Positions 9,212 to 17,406 of a stretch of DNA of 64,000 nucleotides are shown here, piece by piece. Source of the stretch: Ningiella ruwaisensis (GTDB lineage: Bacteria; Pseudomonadota; Gammaproteobacteria; Enterobacterales; Alteromonadaceae). Under the pieces are notes generated by a model that was not told the DNA's origin, ran no database searches, and saw only the letters and a program-made list of their open reading frames with translations. The position numbers and the translations under genes were made by a program. The stretch covers positions 372,001 to 436,000 of the forward strand of contig NZ_RAHT01000002.1 in assembly GCF_004798935.1 (NCBI RefSeq), read 5' to 3'. Position 1 is the stretch's first letter, and every line of letters starts with the position of its first letter.

Positions 9212-10636
9212 CTACCTGCGCGACTTTTTAAAACCAAAGAAGCCGCGCTCCATAATTTGCTCGGCGACCAATTTTGGAACCTGTTTTTCCCATTTTCCCC
9301 GACCATTTTTTAGCTGTTTGAGGACTTCACGGGAGTAAATTTTAAATAGTTCAGTGTCACTGGTTTCAAGCGCAGTTAAAAAGTCATTTTCAAGCAAATG
9401 CCGATATAAAAAACGCAGGTGATTAGGCACTTTCACTTCTGAAAAATCGCGTATTTCGCCCTCTGCGTTTAACTCAGGATAAATGAACATGCGCGTATTG
9501 TCAGGAAACAGCTTGCCAAAGCCTTCCAGAATGCCGCCTTCTACGCCTCGATAGGATTCTTCATCAAAAATCTGTTTTAAATTCACCATGCCAACAACAA
9601 TACCAATTTCCATTTTGGTGTACTGGCGGAAGTATTCACGCAATTTGAAATAACGCGTGTAGTCTGAAATCATCACGTTGTAACCCAATGCATTGAGTAA
9701 TTGCACACGCTGCACTAAATCTTCTTCTGGCACATGATTGTCGTTACCTCTGGCATCATTTAGTGAAATTTCAGCAATAGCGACGGTATTGGATTCATCA
9801 ACGCCATCTTGCTCAAAAAACGCTTTTTTACCCTGCTCAATCATATCCACGTTGAGATTGGTCACTGGACGAAAAGATCCACGAATAGTTATGACGTTTT
9901 TCTTATATAGCATGTCTGCTGGCACACAAATGCTGCCGTCAGGCTTAAACATGATGGCGCGGGTTTTCCAGCTCCGGATGAGATGTAAATTAATGGCTCT
10001 GTTATCAATATCTTCAAAATATGGGCCAACAAACTCTATTGAATCAATTTCAATACGGCCTGGTTTGATGCTATCTGTTAGCGAGTCGATAATCATCTTT
10101 GGATTTTCGAAGTAATAGAACGCGGCATAAATGAGGTTGACGCCCAATACGCCAAGCGCTTGCTGCTGCGCTTCTGCGTTATCATCATGCATACGTACGT
10201 GAATTTTAATATTTGAAGGTTCTGCTCCCGGATACATTTGCAAGCGGATGCCGCACCAGGCATGGCATTCATTTTGTCGGTTGAAACTTTTTGCTGCCAC
10301 CGTTGCTGCATAGGCAAAATATCGCGAAGATTTTGAGCGGACTTCACTTACACGTTCAAGAACCAAGTCAAGTTCTTGTGCCATCATCGCTTTGACACGA
10401 GATTTACTCACATAGCGCCCATCGTCCTGGACGCCGTAGATGGCATCCGAGAACTTCATATCATAGGCTGACATTGTTTTCGCTATGGTACCAGCCGCGG
10501 CTCCTGCCAGAAAAAACTGTCTCGCGACTTCCTGCCCTGCACCAATCTCAACAATCGTACCGTATTTTTTTTCATCGAGATTGATTCGTAAAGCTTTTTG
10601 CGACGTTGTGCGAGAGCTAACGTTCTTAATTTCCAT
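9212..10636 (-). CDS. Conserved hypothetical protein, 474 residues
   Basis: I recognise the sequence as belonging to a conserved bacterial family, but I cannot assign a function. It starts at a good ATG, MEIKNVSSRTTSQKALRINL. No signal peptide or membrane span is visible. Segments that look structural are YGTIVEIGAGQEVARQFFLAGAAAGTIAKTM (Gly/Ala-rich, glycine loop-like), the Cys pair ECHAWCG, and a C-terminal basic tail GFFGFKKSRR. Homologues are, from memory, sometimes labelled nicotinate-nucleotide adenylyltransferase, yet I see no HxGH nucleotidyltransferase signature, so I do not accept that label. It stands alone between a diguanylate cyclase and a lipoprotein gene, all on the minus strand. 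Confidence 0.75.
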   Translation of the reverse strand: MEIKNVSSRTTSQKALRINLDEKKYGTIVEIGAGQEVARQFFLAGAAAGTIAKTMSAYDMKFSDAIYGVQDDGRYVSKSRVKAMMAQELDLVLERVSEVRSKSSRYFAYAATVAAKSFNRQNECHAWCGIRLQMYPGAEPSNIKIHVRMHDDNAEAQQQALGVLGVNLIYAAFYYFENPKMIIDSLTDSIKPGRIEIDSIEFVGPYFEDIDNRAINLHLIRSWKTRAIMFKPDGSICVPADMLYKKNVITIRGSFRPVTNLNVDMIEQGKKAFFEQDGVDESNTVAIAEISLNDARGNDNHVPEEDLVQRVQLLNALGYNVMISDYTRYFKLREYFRQYTKMEIGIVVGMVNLKQIFDEESYRGVEGGILEGFGKLFPDNTRMFIYPELNAEGEIRDFSEVKVPNHLRFLYRHLLENDFLTALETSDTELFKIYSREVLKQLKNGRGKWEKQVPKLVAEQIMERGFFGFKKSRR

Positions 10637-10720
10637 AGCGGCTCCAAGCGATTTAAGTGTGAAATATAATGCTGATTTTTCAGAAGAATAATTATCTTAT
10701 CGGCCGCTATAGCATAAAGC

Positions 10721-11911
10721 CTAATTGGAATGATTTCGAGCGCTTAGTTGGCTGAGCATGTCTATTTTTCTTTCGTAACGCTCTGTGTGCTCGCTATTAC
10801 CTGATTTACGCTTTGCCAAAGTCAGATTGCGTTTTGCCAGATCTAACTCATTCATTTGAAAATAAGCTTGAGCCAGGCCGAAATAGAACTGGTGAAGCTT
10901 ATTATCCAGTTTAATAGCATTTTTGTAATGCTTGGCGCTACTCGCATACTGACCACGATTATAAGCAATCTCGGCTAACATAAAATGGTAATAGGGGTTA
11001 TTTTCACGTATGCGTACAAGCCGCTGCTCTATTTGCTGTGCTTGCTCCAGACGATCTGTATGTTTATAAAGGGTTGATAAATTATCCCACGCTGTAAGAT
11101 AGTCTTCATCAACCGCTATTGCTGCCAGATATGCTTGTTCAGCTTCTTCTAATGCGTCTATTTTTCGGTAAATAAAGCCTAAATTTAACATGGCATCTTT
11201 AAAATAAGGGTCGTATTCGAGCGCACGCTTGAGATAGGCATAAGCAAAATCGTAGTTTCTTTGAAGAATATATTCAGCCGCCTTGTTATTGTAAAACATA
11301 GCGCTTATTTGCGCTTTTGAGAGCTCTTTTGCTGCAAATAAATCGGTATCTTGTTGAGGGTCAAAGTCAATTACCAAGTCACTTTGCCCCCATACGGTTT
11401 TGCCAAATCGGCTTTCAGGCTTCACTCTTAAATTTACATGCCCATTGAGAATGGTCACCCCTTCTCGCAGGGTCCAAAATTCAGGAATCAGTATTTTCTG
11501 AAACGATGAGTTTAAGCCCACATGCTTGCTCATTGCATAAGTCATTATGGTGAGTGATAAACAATTGGCAGCGCGTTCACTAAACGTTTGGGAGGCCGTA
11601 TTGTTTGCTTCAGCACTATAGAGCAAATCGAAGCTTGAATGATCAAAAATAGCGCTCACTAGCGCATGCACTTGCTCTTTTTGACTCTTTCGAGGCAGAA
11701 CAACATTATTAACAAAGGACTTGGCTTCTGGGCTAAGGGCAAAAATTGCATCTTGCGACTCAATCTCTACGCTGTCGGATGCGGGAAAATACTCATCATG
11801 AAGTAATTCATGATATCGAATATCTGAAGCGGTGCGCGATGTGGAAGAACATGCGCTTAAAAAAACACACAGAATTGTTGCAAAAATTGGGTACCGATTG
11901 CTAAGTTTCAC
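10721..11911 (-). CDS. Lipoprotein with transglutaminase-like domain and TPR repeats
   Basis: A 396-residue envelope lipoprotein. The signal peptide ends in a lipobox LSAC, so the mature protein begins at Cys near residue 21. Residues about 65-190 look like a transglutaminase-like fold: a candidate Cys in AANCLSLTIMTYA, His in LNGHVNLRV and Asp in LVIDFDPQ appear in the right order. Residues about 205-380 hold at least four tetratricopeptide repeats (AAEYILQRNYDFAYAYLKRA, DAMLNLGFIYRKIDALEEAE, AWDNLSTLYKHTDRLEQAQ, FYFGLAQAYFQMNELDLAK). It probably scaffolds an envelope complex; enzymatic activity is unproven. The start is GTG at 11909-11911 with a GGAG site. Confidence 0.8.
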   Translation of the reverse strand: MKLSNRYPIFATILCVFLSACSSTSRTASDIRYHELLHDEYFPASDSVEIESQDAIFALSPEAKSFVNNVVLPRKSQKEQVHALVSAIFDHSSFDLLYSAEANNTASQTFSERAANCLSLTIMTYAMSKHVGLNSSFQKILIPEFWTLREGVTILNGHVNLRVKPESRFGKTVWGQSDLVIDFDPQQDTDLFAAKELSKAQISAMFYNNKAAEYILQRNYDFAYAYLKRALEYDPYFKDAMLNLGFIYRKIDALEEAEQAYLAAIAVDEDYLTAWDNLSTLYKHTDRLEQAQQIEQRLVRIRENNPYYHFMLAEIAYNRGQYASSAKHYKNAIKLDNKLHQFYFGLAQAYFQMNELDLAKRNLTLAKRKSGNSEHTERYERKIDMLSQLSARNHSN

Positions 11912-12164
11912 CTATTTACTCCAGCTTACGGCTATCCGTTAATCGTAGTCTTTTGTTAACAACTTTTCAACAAAACGCTTACTTTTGCTTTGGCAAGTCT
12001 TTTACAAATGAGAAGCGAATCGATGGCAGTATTGCAATTATGAACTATGGTTTGCTTATGGCTTGAAAATTTCGCCTTCGACACAAGGTTTTAATGAGAA
12101 AGCAATCTAAGAGATGTGCGTTTCTGTTAAGAAGCCTTCAATATATTTAAAGGAAATAAACACT

Positions 12165-12383
12165 ATGACCAAATCCTACGATACAACTGACAGTAATAGT
12201 CCAATATTGGATATGTCGGCGCTTAAAACCGCTATCGTCAATAATGAAGAACACAAAGTAAAAGAGATGCTGGCGCAGCAACAGCTTGACAATCTTCAGC
12301 AGCAATATTTGGTTGAGCTGGCAAAAACCAATAATAATCCAAGGTTGGCAGAAGTAATAGAGAATACGCCAAGCAAGCCTTAA
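12165..12383 (+). CDS. Small acidic protein of unknown function, 72 residues
   Basis: A small soluble protein that I do not recognise. The ATG at 12165 has a good AGGAAA site at 12151-12156; an in-frame upstream start would add 17 residues without a ribosome site. The sequence begins MTKSYDTTDSNSPILDMSAL and is rich in Gln, Asn and Glu, with a central amphipathic helix (HKVKEMLAQQQLDNLQQQYL). No Cys, signal peptide or membrane span is present. Its stop overlaps the stop of the convergent exonuclease gene by 4 bases, so the two mRNAs would overlap tail to tail. The spacing and ribosome site make it a believable gene. Confidence 0.65.
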   Translation: MTKSYDTTDSNSPILDMSALKTAIVNNEEHKVKEMLAQQQLDNLQQQYLVELAKTNNNPRLAEVIENTPSKP

Positions 12384-13048
12384 CCAAGCTTATACGATTT
12401 GATAGCGCGGGTGTGGGAAAGTTCTTGCAGATTCATATGCCCCTGCTTGTTTAGGGCGTACAATTGGGCATTTAGCAAGGTTAAGGTGGAGAGCGCATCG
12501 TCCAGCGCATTGTGTAAAGGCGCATCGGAGAGGCCGTAGCGCTTTCTTGCGCTTTTAAGCGTTACACCTGAGCTTGGCACAAAACCATGTGTTTTCTCAC
12601 AGACGTAGACTTCAAGCAACATAGTATCGATAGTCGTTACGCTTGTTTGTTCCAGCGACAATGCCTGCCACAGCCGGTTTAATACGCGCATGTCCAGCGT
12701 TGCGTTATGCAATACCCAAACGTGACTATCAACGTATTGCTCTAATAATTTGACCTTCTCTCGAACGTGACATCCTTGCGCTATGTCTTTTGCGGTGAGC
12801 CCATGGATTACCGGGCTTTGTTTCAAATCACCACTGGCTCGCACAACATCATATTCCGCACTGGCCAGGTCGACTTGATAGTTTTGTCCAAACACCCAAC
12901 CGATGGATGTGACTTTAGCGATGTCTGTATTAAGGTCGGTTAGTTCTAAGTCTAATGCCAGTAGCGGCAATTGTGGATAACACTGATGTTTAAACTTTTC
13001 ATGAATAGGAAACTGACCAAACACGACCTTTTTGATAAATTCAAACAT
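12380..13048 (-). CDS. DnaQ-like 3'-5' exonuclease (DEDDh family)
   Basis: A 222-residue exonuclease of the DNA polymerase III epsilon superfamily. The three Exo motifs are present: LALDLELTDL (Asp and Glu, Exo I), LHNATLDMRVL (Asp, Exo II) and HNALDDALSTL (His and Asp, Exo III, DEDDh type). It is shorter and differs from the replicative DnaQ of gammaproteobacteria and lacks a visible clamp-binding tail, so it is more likely an accessory or RNA/DNA-trimming nuclease. Its ATG overlaps the stop of the upstream CNB-CBS gene by one base (TGATG), so the two are translationally coupled. This pairing is recurrent in gammaproteobacteria, which suggests a shared task that is not defined. Confidence 0.88.
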   Translation of the reverse strand: MFEFIKKVVFGQFPIHEKFKHQCYPQLPLLALDLELTDLNTDIAKVTSIGWVFGQNYQVDLASAEYDVVRASGDLKQSPVIHGLTAKDIAQGCHVREKVKLLEQYVDSHVWVLHNATLDMRVLNRLWQALSLEQTSVTTIDTMLLEVYVCEKTHGFVPSSGVTLKSARKRYGLSDAPLHNALDDALSTLTLLNAQLYALNKQGHMNLQELSHTRAIKSYKLG

Positions 13049-14880
13049 CAGCCAATGCCTCCAGAGAATTTAAGCACCGCCGCCTGTTGAGCGCGATGAA
13101 TAGCCTGAAAGGCCGCTTTAAGTTGATGCTTTTCTATAGAAGATAGGTCACTTACTCTAACCAGGTTGTCTTGTACGTTATTGGTGAGCTGATGTCGCCA
13201 GCGCAAACGATTTAAAAAGAGCCAGATATCAATGAGGTTTTTACGATCTTTTTCTGATAGACCGCATTCGGGCGTGAGGTTTTTGAGGCGGGCGACCGTG
13301 CCCGGCATGGTCAGACCCGCACTTAATGCATAGAGTCTTACCAGATTATTAATAATGGCCACGGCCGACTTTTTAAGATCAATACTGTCTTTATAATCCG
13401 CATTTTTCGCATATACGAACTTTTGAAACATAGACAAGGGCACACTGGTTTCGTTTGCCGCTCTCGCCAGTGCTGCGAGGAACATGGACTGCTTTAACAG
13501 GGGCTTGCGCTGCGCCTGTAACTTTTCGAATAATCGAGTGTCACCTGCTGCTGAGCGCGCATCCAAAAAAATATTAAAATCCAGTATGGCCTGATTGGTT
13601 GGGCTTTTTACCCATGCCTTTGCCTCTTTTACCGCTGCATCTAAAGACAATCGCAAAGCAGGGTTACTGGCCATAATGTTACCATCACATAGCTTAATTC
13701 CGCATTTCGCCAAGTTTACGCAAACAAAATCAGCTAACTTTTCAAAGTACTCGCCCTCTTGTTGCGACGGCTCTCGTTCAAGCAACAATGCATTGTCTTG
13801 GTCAGAGCCCATGGTTTGATCTTCTCTGGCTTGAGAGCCATACACCAGCCAGCAATAATTCATGGGCGCCTGACCATGCGCTTGTTGAAAGAAGGTAATA
13901 AGCTTACGCGTCATAATATCTGTCGCTTGCGAGAGCACTTTACCGGCAATGTCAAAGTCTCCGGCTCGCTTGGCAGAAGAGGCTAAATACTGCGGTATTT
14001 GCCAGGCTTTTGACACCAGTTCATCTACGGTTTCAGCTTTACTTAAATCACTTATAACAAAGAGCACATTTGCGCGCTGCTGCTTTGATACATCGGTGTT
14101 TGTGATCATGCCCACCGGGGTTTTTGTTACTGCGTCCAAAACGGGCAAGTGATTAATGCCATACTGTGACATGATGCAAATGGCGTCAAATATTGTTTTA
14201 TTTTTGGTTAAGTAGGCCGGGTTTTCTGTCATGATTTGCTTGATGGGTAATTGCGTATTTAAGCCCACTGCTACAACACGATTACGCAAATCTCTGTCTG
14301 TCGCTATACCTAGCAAGTCATTATTATCTATCACCAGCACCGAAGAAACTTTCTGCTCACTCATGCGTTTAGCCGCAAGCTGAATACTATCATTTGGCGC
14401 AACAGACACGGGCGTATGATGAACAACTTCATGTAGCGGTTTGTACAGCCACATGGAGTTTGAATCAGATACCGCTTTATTCTGAAGCGCGTCGTTTTTA
14501 GAGGCGGTGAAGAACTGGGCAAACGCCGGGTTGTCCATCGCTTTAAAAAAATATGCTTTTGCAATACAAAGCACTATTCCCGGACTGTCTACAACAACAT
14601 TGATGTTGTAATCCACCTTGTCGAGCAGGCGCGCAAATCCGAAGTAGTCACCGTCACTTAAATGCTTAATAGGACCATCACAATCTTTCACAGCAAATTG
14701 ACCCGACTGAATTACAAACAGTGCATCTTTATGCTGTGCGATGAGCTCCTTTTGATTTTCAGCCGCCAGATAAATCAACTGACTGTGTTGTGCTATCTCC
14801 TGCTGAAGCTCAGAATCAAGCTCATCAAAAGGCCCTTCGTTTTGTAAAAAATCAATGATTTGTTGAGCCGTAGCCGTCAT
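13048..14880 (-). CDS. Cyclic-nucleotide-binding/CBS/DUF294 nucleotidyltransferase protein
   Basis: A 610-residue cytoplasmic regulatory protein. In order: a cyclic-nucleotide-binding-like domain (residues about 20-135; ALFVIQSGQFAV, LSDGDYFGF), a pair of CBS domains (about 160-275; KRMSEQKVSSVLVIDNNDL and ICIMSQYGINHLPVL), then a DUF294 putative nucleotidyltransferase domain with the Pol-beta-type motif GSQAREDQTMGSDQDNALLL, which carries the G-S and D-x-D metal residues, and a helical DUF294 C-terminal domain. Remote homology to GlnD/GlnE-like uridylyl- or adenylyltransferases is known for this family, but no target has been read here. It overlaps the downstream exonuclease gene by one base. 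ATG at 14880. Confidence 0.88.
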   Translation of the reverse strand: MTATAQQIIDFLQNEGPFDELDSELQQEIAQHSQLIYLAAENQKELIAQHKDALFVIQSGQFAVKDCDGPIKHLSDGDYFGFARLLDKVDYNINVVVDSPGIVLCIAKAYFFKAMDNPAFAQFFTASKNDALQNKAVSDSNSMWLYKPLHEVVHHTPVSVAPNDSIQLAAKRMSEQKVSSVLVIDNNDLLGIATDRDLRNRVVAVGLNTQLPIKQIMTENPAYLTKNKTIFDAICIMSQYGINHLPVLDAVTKTPVGMITNTDVSKQQRANVLFVISDLSKAETVDELVSKAWQIPQYLASSAKRAGDFDIAGKVLSQATDIMTRKLITFFQQAHGQAPMNYCWLVYGSQAREDQTMGSDQDNALLLEREPSQQEGEYFEKLADFVCVNLAKCGIKLCDGNIMASNPALRLSLDAAVKEAKAWVKSPTNQAILDFNIFLDARSAAGDTRLFEKLQAQRKPLLKQSMFLAALARAANETSVPLSMFQKFVYAKNADYKDSIDLKKSAVAIINNLVRLYALSAGLTMPGTVARLKNLTPECGLSEKDRKNLIDIWLFLNRLRWRHQLTNNVQDNLVRVSDLSSIEKHQLKAAFQAIHRAQQAAVLKFSGGIG

Positions 14881-14943
14881 GTGTTTGTCTCTTATTCAAA
14901 ATAACGATTTTTATTAATTTCAACAGTTTGCACCACAAATTTG

Positions 14944-15060
14944 TACCAAAAGAGAAAGGCTTCACAATATCAAAGTCTCCAAAACCATGGATGGTTTTGG
15001 TGAAGTGGTCATGGATGACGAAAAGCGGCTTTGATATTGTGAAGCCTCTCTCTTTTGGTA
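14944..15060. repeat. Long inverted-repeat element with GGATGG-type core (element 2)
   Basis: Arms 14944-14975 and 15029-15060 pair over 32 bases with one mismatch. The core holds two mini-hairpins, AAAACCATGGATGGTTTT (14981-14998) and GTCATGGATGAC (15008-15019), both with a CATGGATG centre. The arms share no sequence with element 1 at 7052-7175, yet total length, arm length and core design are the same. It sits between the CNB-CBS gene and the symporter terminator. Confidence 0.85.
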
Positions 15061-15110
15061 AAGCAAGTTTTTGCAAATAACTGTTCATCACTTACGTATT
15101 TTTTTGATAA

Positions 15111-15137
15111 AAAAGCCCAGCAGATTGCCGGGCTTTT
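15111..15137 (-). terminator. Rho-independent terminator of the symporter operon
   Basis: On the minus strand AAAAGCCC-GGCAATCTGCT-GGGCTTTT forms an 8-bp stem followed by further T. It lies 30 bases after the symporter stop. Confidence 0.85.
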
Positions 15138-15167
15138 GCAGTTCCTAGTAGTTTTCCTAGTTCAGGA

Positions 15168-16892
15168 TTAGTGAGCCGACGCTTCACCTGCACCTTTCGG
15201 GAAGCGAATGCTTTCCACCAGGTCCTGAATTTCTTTTGGTGCTTCCTTCGTCATTTTGAACACAACAAACGCAACAATGAAGTTTACACACATACCGATT
15301 GAACCGATGCCTTCAGGTGAGATTCCCAAGAACCAATTATCCGGTGTATTTAACTCAGGGCTAATGAACTTAAAGTACACAATGTAGGCTGCGGTAAAGG
15401 CAATACCTGCTACCATGCCCGAGATTGCACCTTTATCATTCATGCGCTTACTGAAGATACCCATAATGATTGCCGGGAAGAAGCTTGACGCTGCCAGACC
15501 GAAGGCAAAGGCCACCACCTGCCCCACAAATCCAGGCGGATTTACCCCAAAGTATCCTGCAATAAGTATCGCCACCCCAGCTGCTATTCGCGCAGCGCGT
15601 AGCTCACCCTTGTCGGAAATATTTGGCGCAAAGGTACGTTTGAGCAAATCGTGCGACACCGAGGTTGAAATAACCAACAATAAACCCGCTGACGTTGAAA
15701 GCGCTGCTGCCACCCCTCCTGCTGCGACCAATGCTATCACCCAGGCGGGTAAGTCTGCGATTTCAGGGTTAGCTAAAACCATAATATCGCGGTCAATCAG
15801 CATTTCGTTGGCACTTGCAGGGTCATCGTAGCTGCCTGCAGAGTAAAACATTTTGCCATCGTTGTTCTTATCGTTAAATTTGATAAGTTTGGTTTCTTCC
15901 CAGTTTTTAATCCACGAAGGCGCTTCAGAATAAGCCGTTCCTGTCATTTCAGGGCCGTTGATGGTCTCAATCATATTGACACGAGCGAATGCAGATAATG
16001 CAGGTGCTGTGGTGTACAAAATTGCGATGAACAGTAACGCCCAACCAGCACTCTTGCGAGCATCAGCCACCTTAGGTACCGTAAAGAAACGTACAATAAC
16101 GTGAGGCAAGCCTGCCGTTCCTACCATCAATGCAAAAGTGATACAAAAGACATCAATCATGCTTTTGCTACCGTCGGTATACTCATTAAATCCAAGCTCA
16201 GTTGATAGTCCGTCCAGTTTATCCAAGAGATACACGCCGGAACCATCGGCCAAAGTTGCACCAAATCCTGTTTGAGGCAGAATATGACCTGTTAGCATCA
16301 TTGAGATGAAAACAGCCGGTACAAGGTAAGCGAAAATCAATACACAATACTGTGCAACCTGTGTATAGGTAATGCCTTTCATACCGCCAAGTACGGTGTA
16401 AAAGAATACAATCGCCATACCGATGACAACGCCCATAACAATGTCGACTTCAAGGAAGCGCGAGAATACAACGCCCACGCCACGCATCTGACCGGCAACG
16501 TAAGTAAAGCAAACAAAAATGGCGCAGAACACAGCAACAGTTCGAGCGGTTTGCGAGTAGTAGCGGTCGCCAATAAAATCAGGAACCGTAAATTTACCAA
16601 ATTTACGCAGGTACGGAGCCAGACAAAGCGCTAAGAGTACGTAGCCACCGGTCCAACCAAGCAGGTATACTGCACCATCGTAACCCATGAATGAAATCAG
16701 ACCCGCCATGGAGATAAAAGAAGCTGCCGACATCCAGTCTGCGGCAGTTGCCATTCCGTTCATCACGGGCGGCACACCGCCACCGGCAACATAAAAGTCT
16801 GTAGTAGAGCCAGCTCGGGCCCAAATTGCTATGCCTATGTAGAGGAGAAATGATGCCCCTACGATCAAAAATGTAAGTACTTGAACGTCCAT
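15168..16892 (-). CDS. ActP-like sodium:solute symporter (VC_2705 subfamily)
   Basis: A 574-residue inner-membrane SLC5-family symporter, likely importing acetate or other short carboxylates with a cation. About 13 hydrophobic helices are visible. Family segments include DFYVAGGGVPPVMNGMATAADWMSAASF (the conserved first-helix region with the sodium-site serines), GYVLLALCLAPYLRKFGKFTVPDFIGDRY and ALSTSAGLLLVISTSVSHDL. A large insertion between helices (residues about 300-375) is typical of this subfamily. It follows the DUF4212 gene by two bases, the standard partner. The shared promoter region with crbS carries a motif also found before acs, so joint control by acetate availability is likely. 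Confidence 0.9.
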   Translation of the reverse strand: MDVQVLTFLIVGASFLLYIGIAIWARAGSTTDFYVAGGGVPPVMNGMATAADWMSAASFISMAGLISFMGYDGAVYLLGWTGGYVLLALCLAPYLRKFGKFTVPDFIGDRYYSQTARTVAVFCAIFVCFTYVAGQMRGVGVVFSRFLEVDIVMGVVIGMAIVFFYTVLGGMKGITYTQVAQYCVLIFAYLVPAVFISMMLTGHILPQTGFGATLADGSGVYLLDKLDGLSTELGFNEYTDGSKSMIDVFCITFALMVGTAGLPHVIVRFFTVPKVADARKSAGWALLFIAILYTTAPALSAFARVNMIETINGPEMTGTAYSEAPSWIKNWEETKLIKFNDKNNDGKMFYSAGSYDDPASANEMLIDRDIMVLANPEIADLPAWVIALVAAGGVAAALSTSAGLLLVISTSVSHDLLKRTFAPNISDKGELRAARIAAGVAILIAGYFGVNPPGFVGQVVAFAFGLAASSFFPAIIMGIFSKRMNDKGAISGMVAGIAFTAAYIVYFKFISPELNTPDNWFLGISPEGIGSIGMCVNFIVAFVVFKMTKEAPKEIQDLVESIRFPKGAGEASAH

Positions 16893-16894
16893 CG

Positions 16895-17161
16895 TTATTC
16901 CTCGTCTACGCCGTATTTTTTATCTAATGAATTCATCAATTTCATGTAAATGAAAATAAGTGCTACAAATACATAAATTGCCCCTTGCTGAGCAAACCAA
17001 AAGCCTAATTTAAATCCAAAAAATTGAATTTGATTAAGCTGCTCAACAAATAAAATGCCTGCGCCGAACGAGACGACAAACCAGACAACTAAAAGCTTAA
17101 ACAGGATTGAGAGATTCTCTTTCCAGTAGGCTTTTTGATCGTTTTCGTTTTTGAATCCCAT
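16895..17161 (-). CDS. DUF4212 small membrane protein, symporter partner
   Basis: An 88-residue protein with two transmembrane helices (LFKLLVVWFVVSFGAGILFV and FWFAQQGAIYVFVALIFIYM), preceded by YWKENLSIL, the usual DUF4212 entry motif. In many proteobacteria this family is encoded immediately before the VC_2705-type SLC5 symporter and is thought to be an accessory subunit. Here the gap is two bases, so it is the first gene of a two-gene operon. The tail LMNSLDKKYGVDEE is cytoplasmic. ATG at 17159-17161 with a GAGGA-type site. Confidence 0.92.
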   Translation of the reverse strand: MGFKNENDQKAYWKENLSILFKLLVVWFVVSFGAGILFVEQLNQIQFFGFKLGFWFAQQGAIYVFVALIFIYMKLMNSLDKKYGVDEE

Positions 17162-17319
17162 CTTTAAGTCCTCTACTAGGTTAAGTTAGTGTGTTGCTTT
17201 TTACATTTTAGTAACGAGAGGTTTTATAGGCGCTTTTGATGTTTGTACGAACGCATAAACTCGCTTGTAAAACCTGTCATTACTAGCTTGATGTTTACAA
17301 TAGAGAGCTTGAGAAATAG

Positions 17320-17342
17320 GCGAAATGCGACATTGGTCTTAC
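17320..17342 (-). promoter_or_regulatory. Candidate CrbR operator in the symporter/crbS divergent promoter
   Basis: Minus-strand GTAAGACCAATGTCGCATTT followed by CGC matches 18 of 23 bases of the acs upstream site at 28167-28189. It lies 64 bp before the crbS start codon and 158 bp before DUF4212, so it could serve either gene. The assignment to CrbR is inferred from the gene context. Confidence 0.45.
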
Positions 17343-17406
17343 GGTGTTAGTATTAGATTGTTATGTGTTAAAGTGACAATTGTTAAAAGCTTGTATAGGA
17401 ATTTAC

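Noticed and set aside
9212-10636. Annotation as nicotinate-nucleotide adenylyltransferase
   Set aside because: No HxGH or other nucleotidyltransferase signature is visible; the label seems to be a propagated misannotation.
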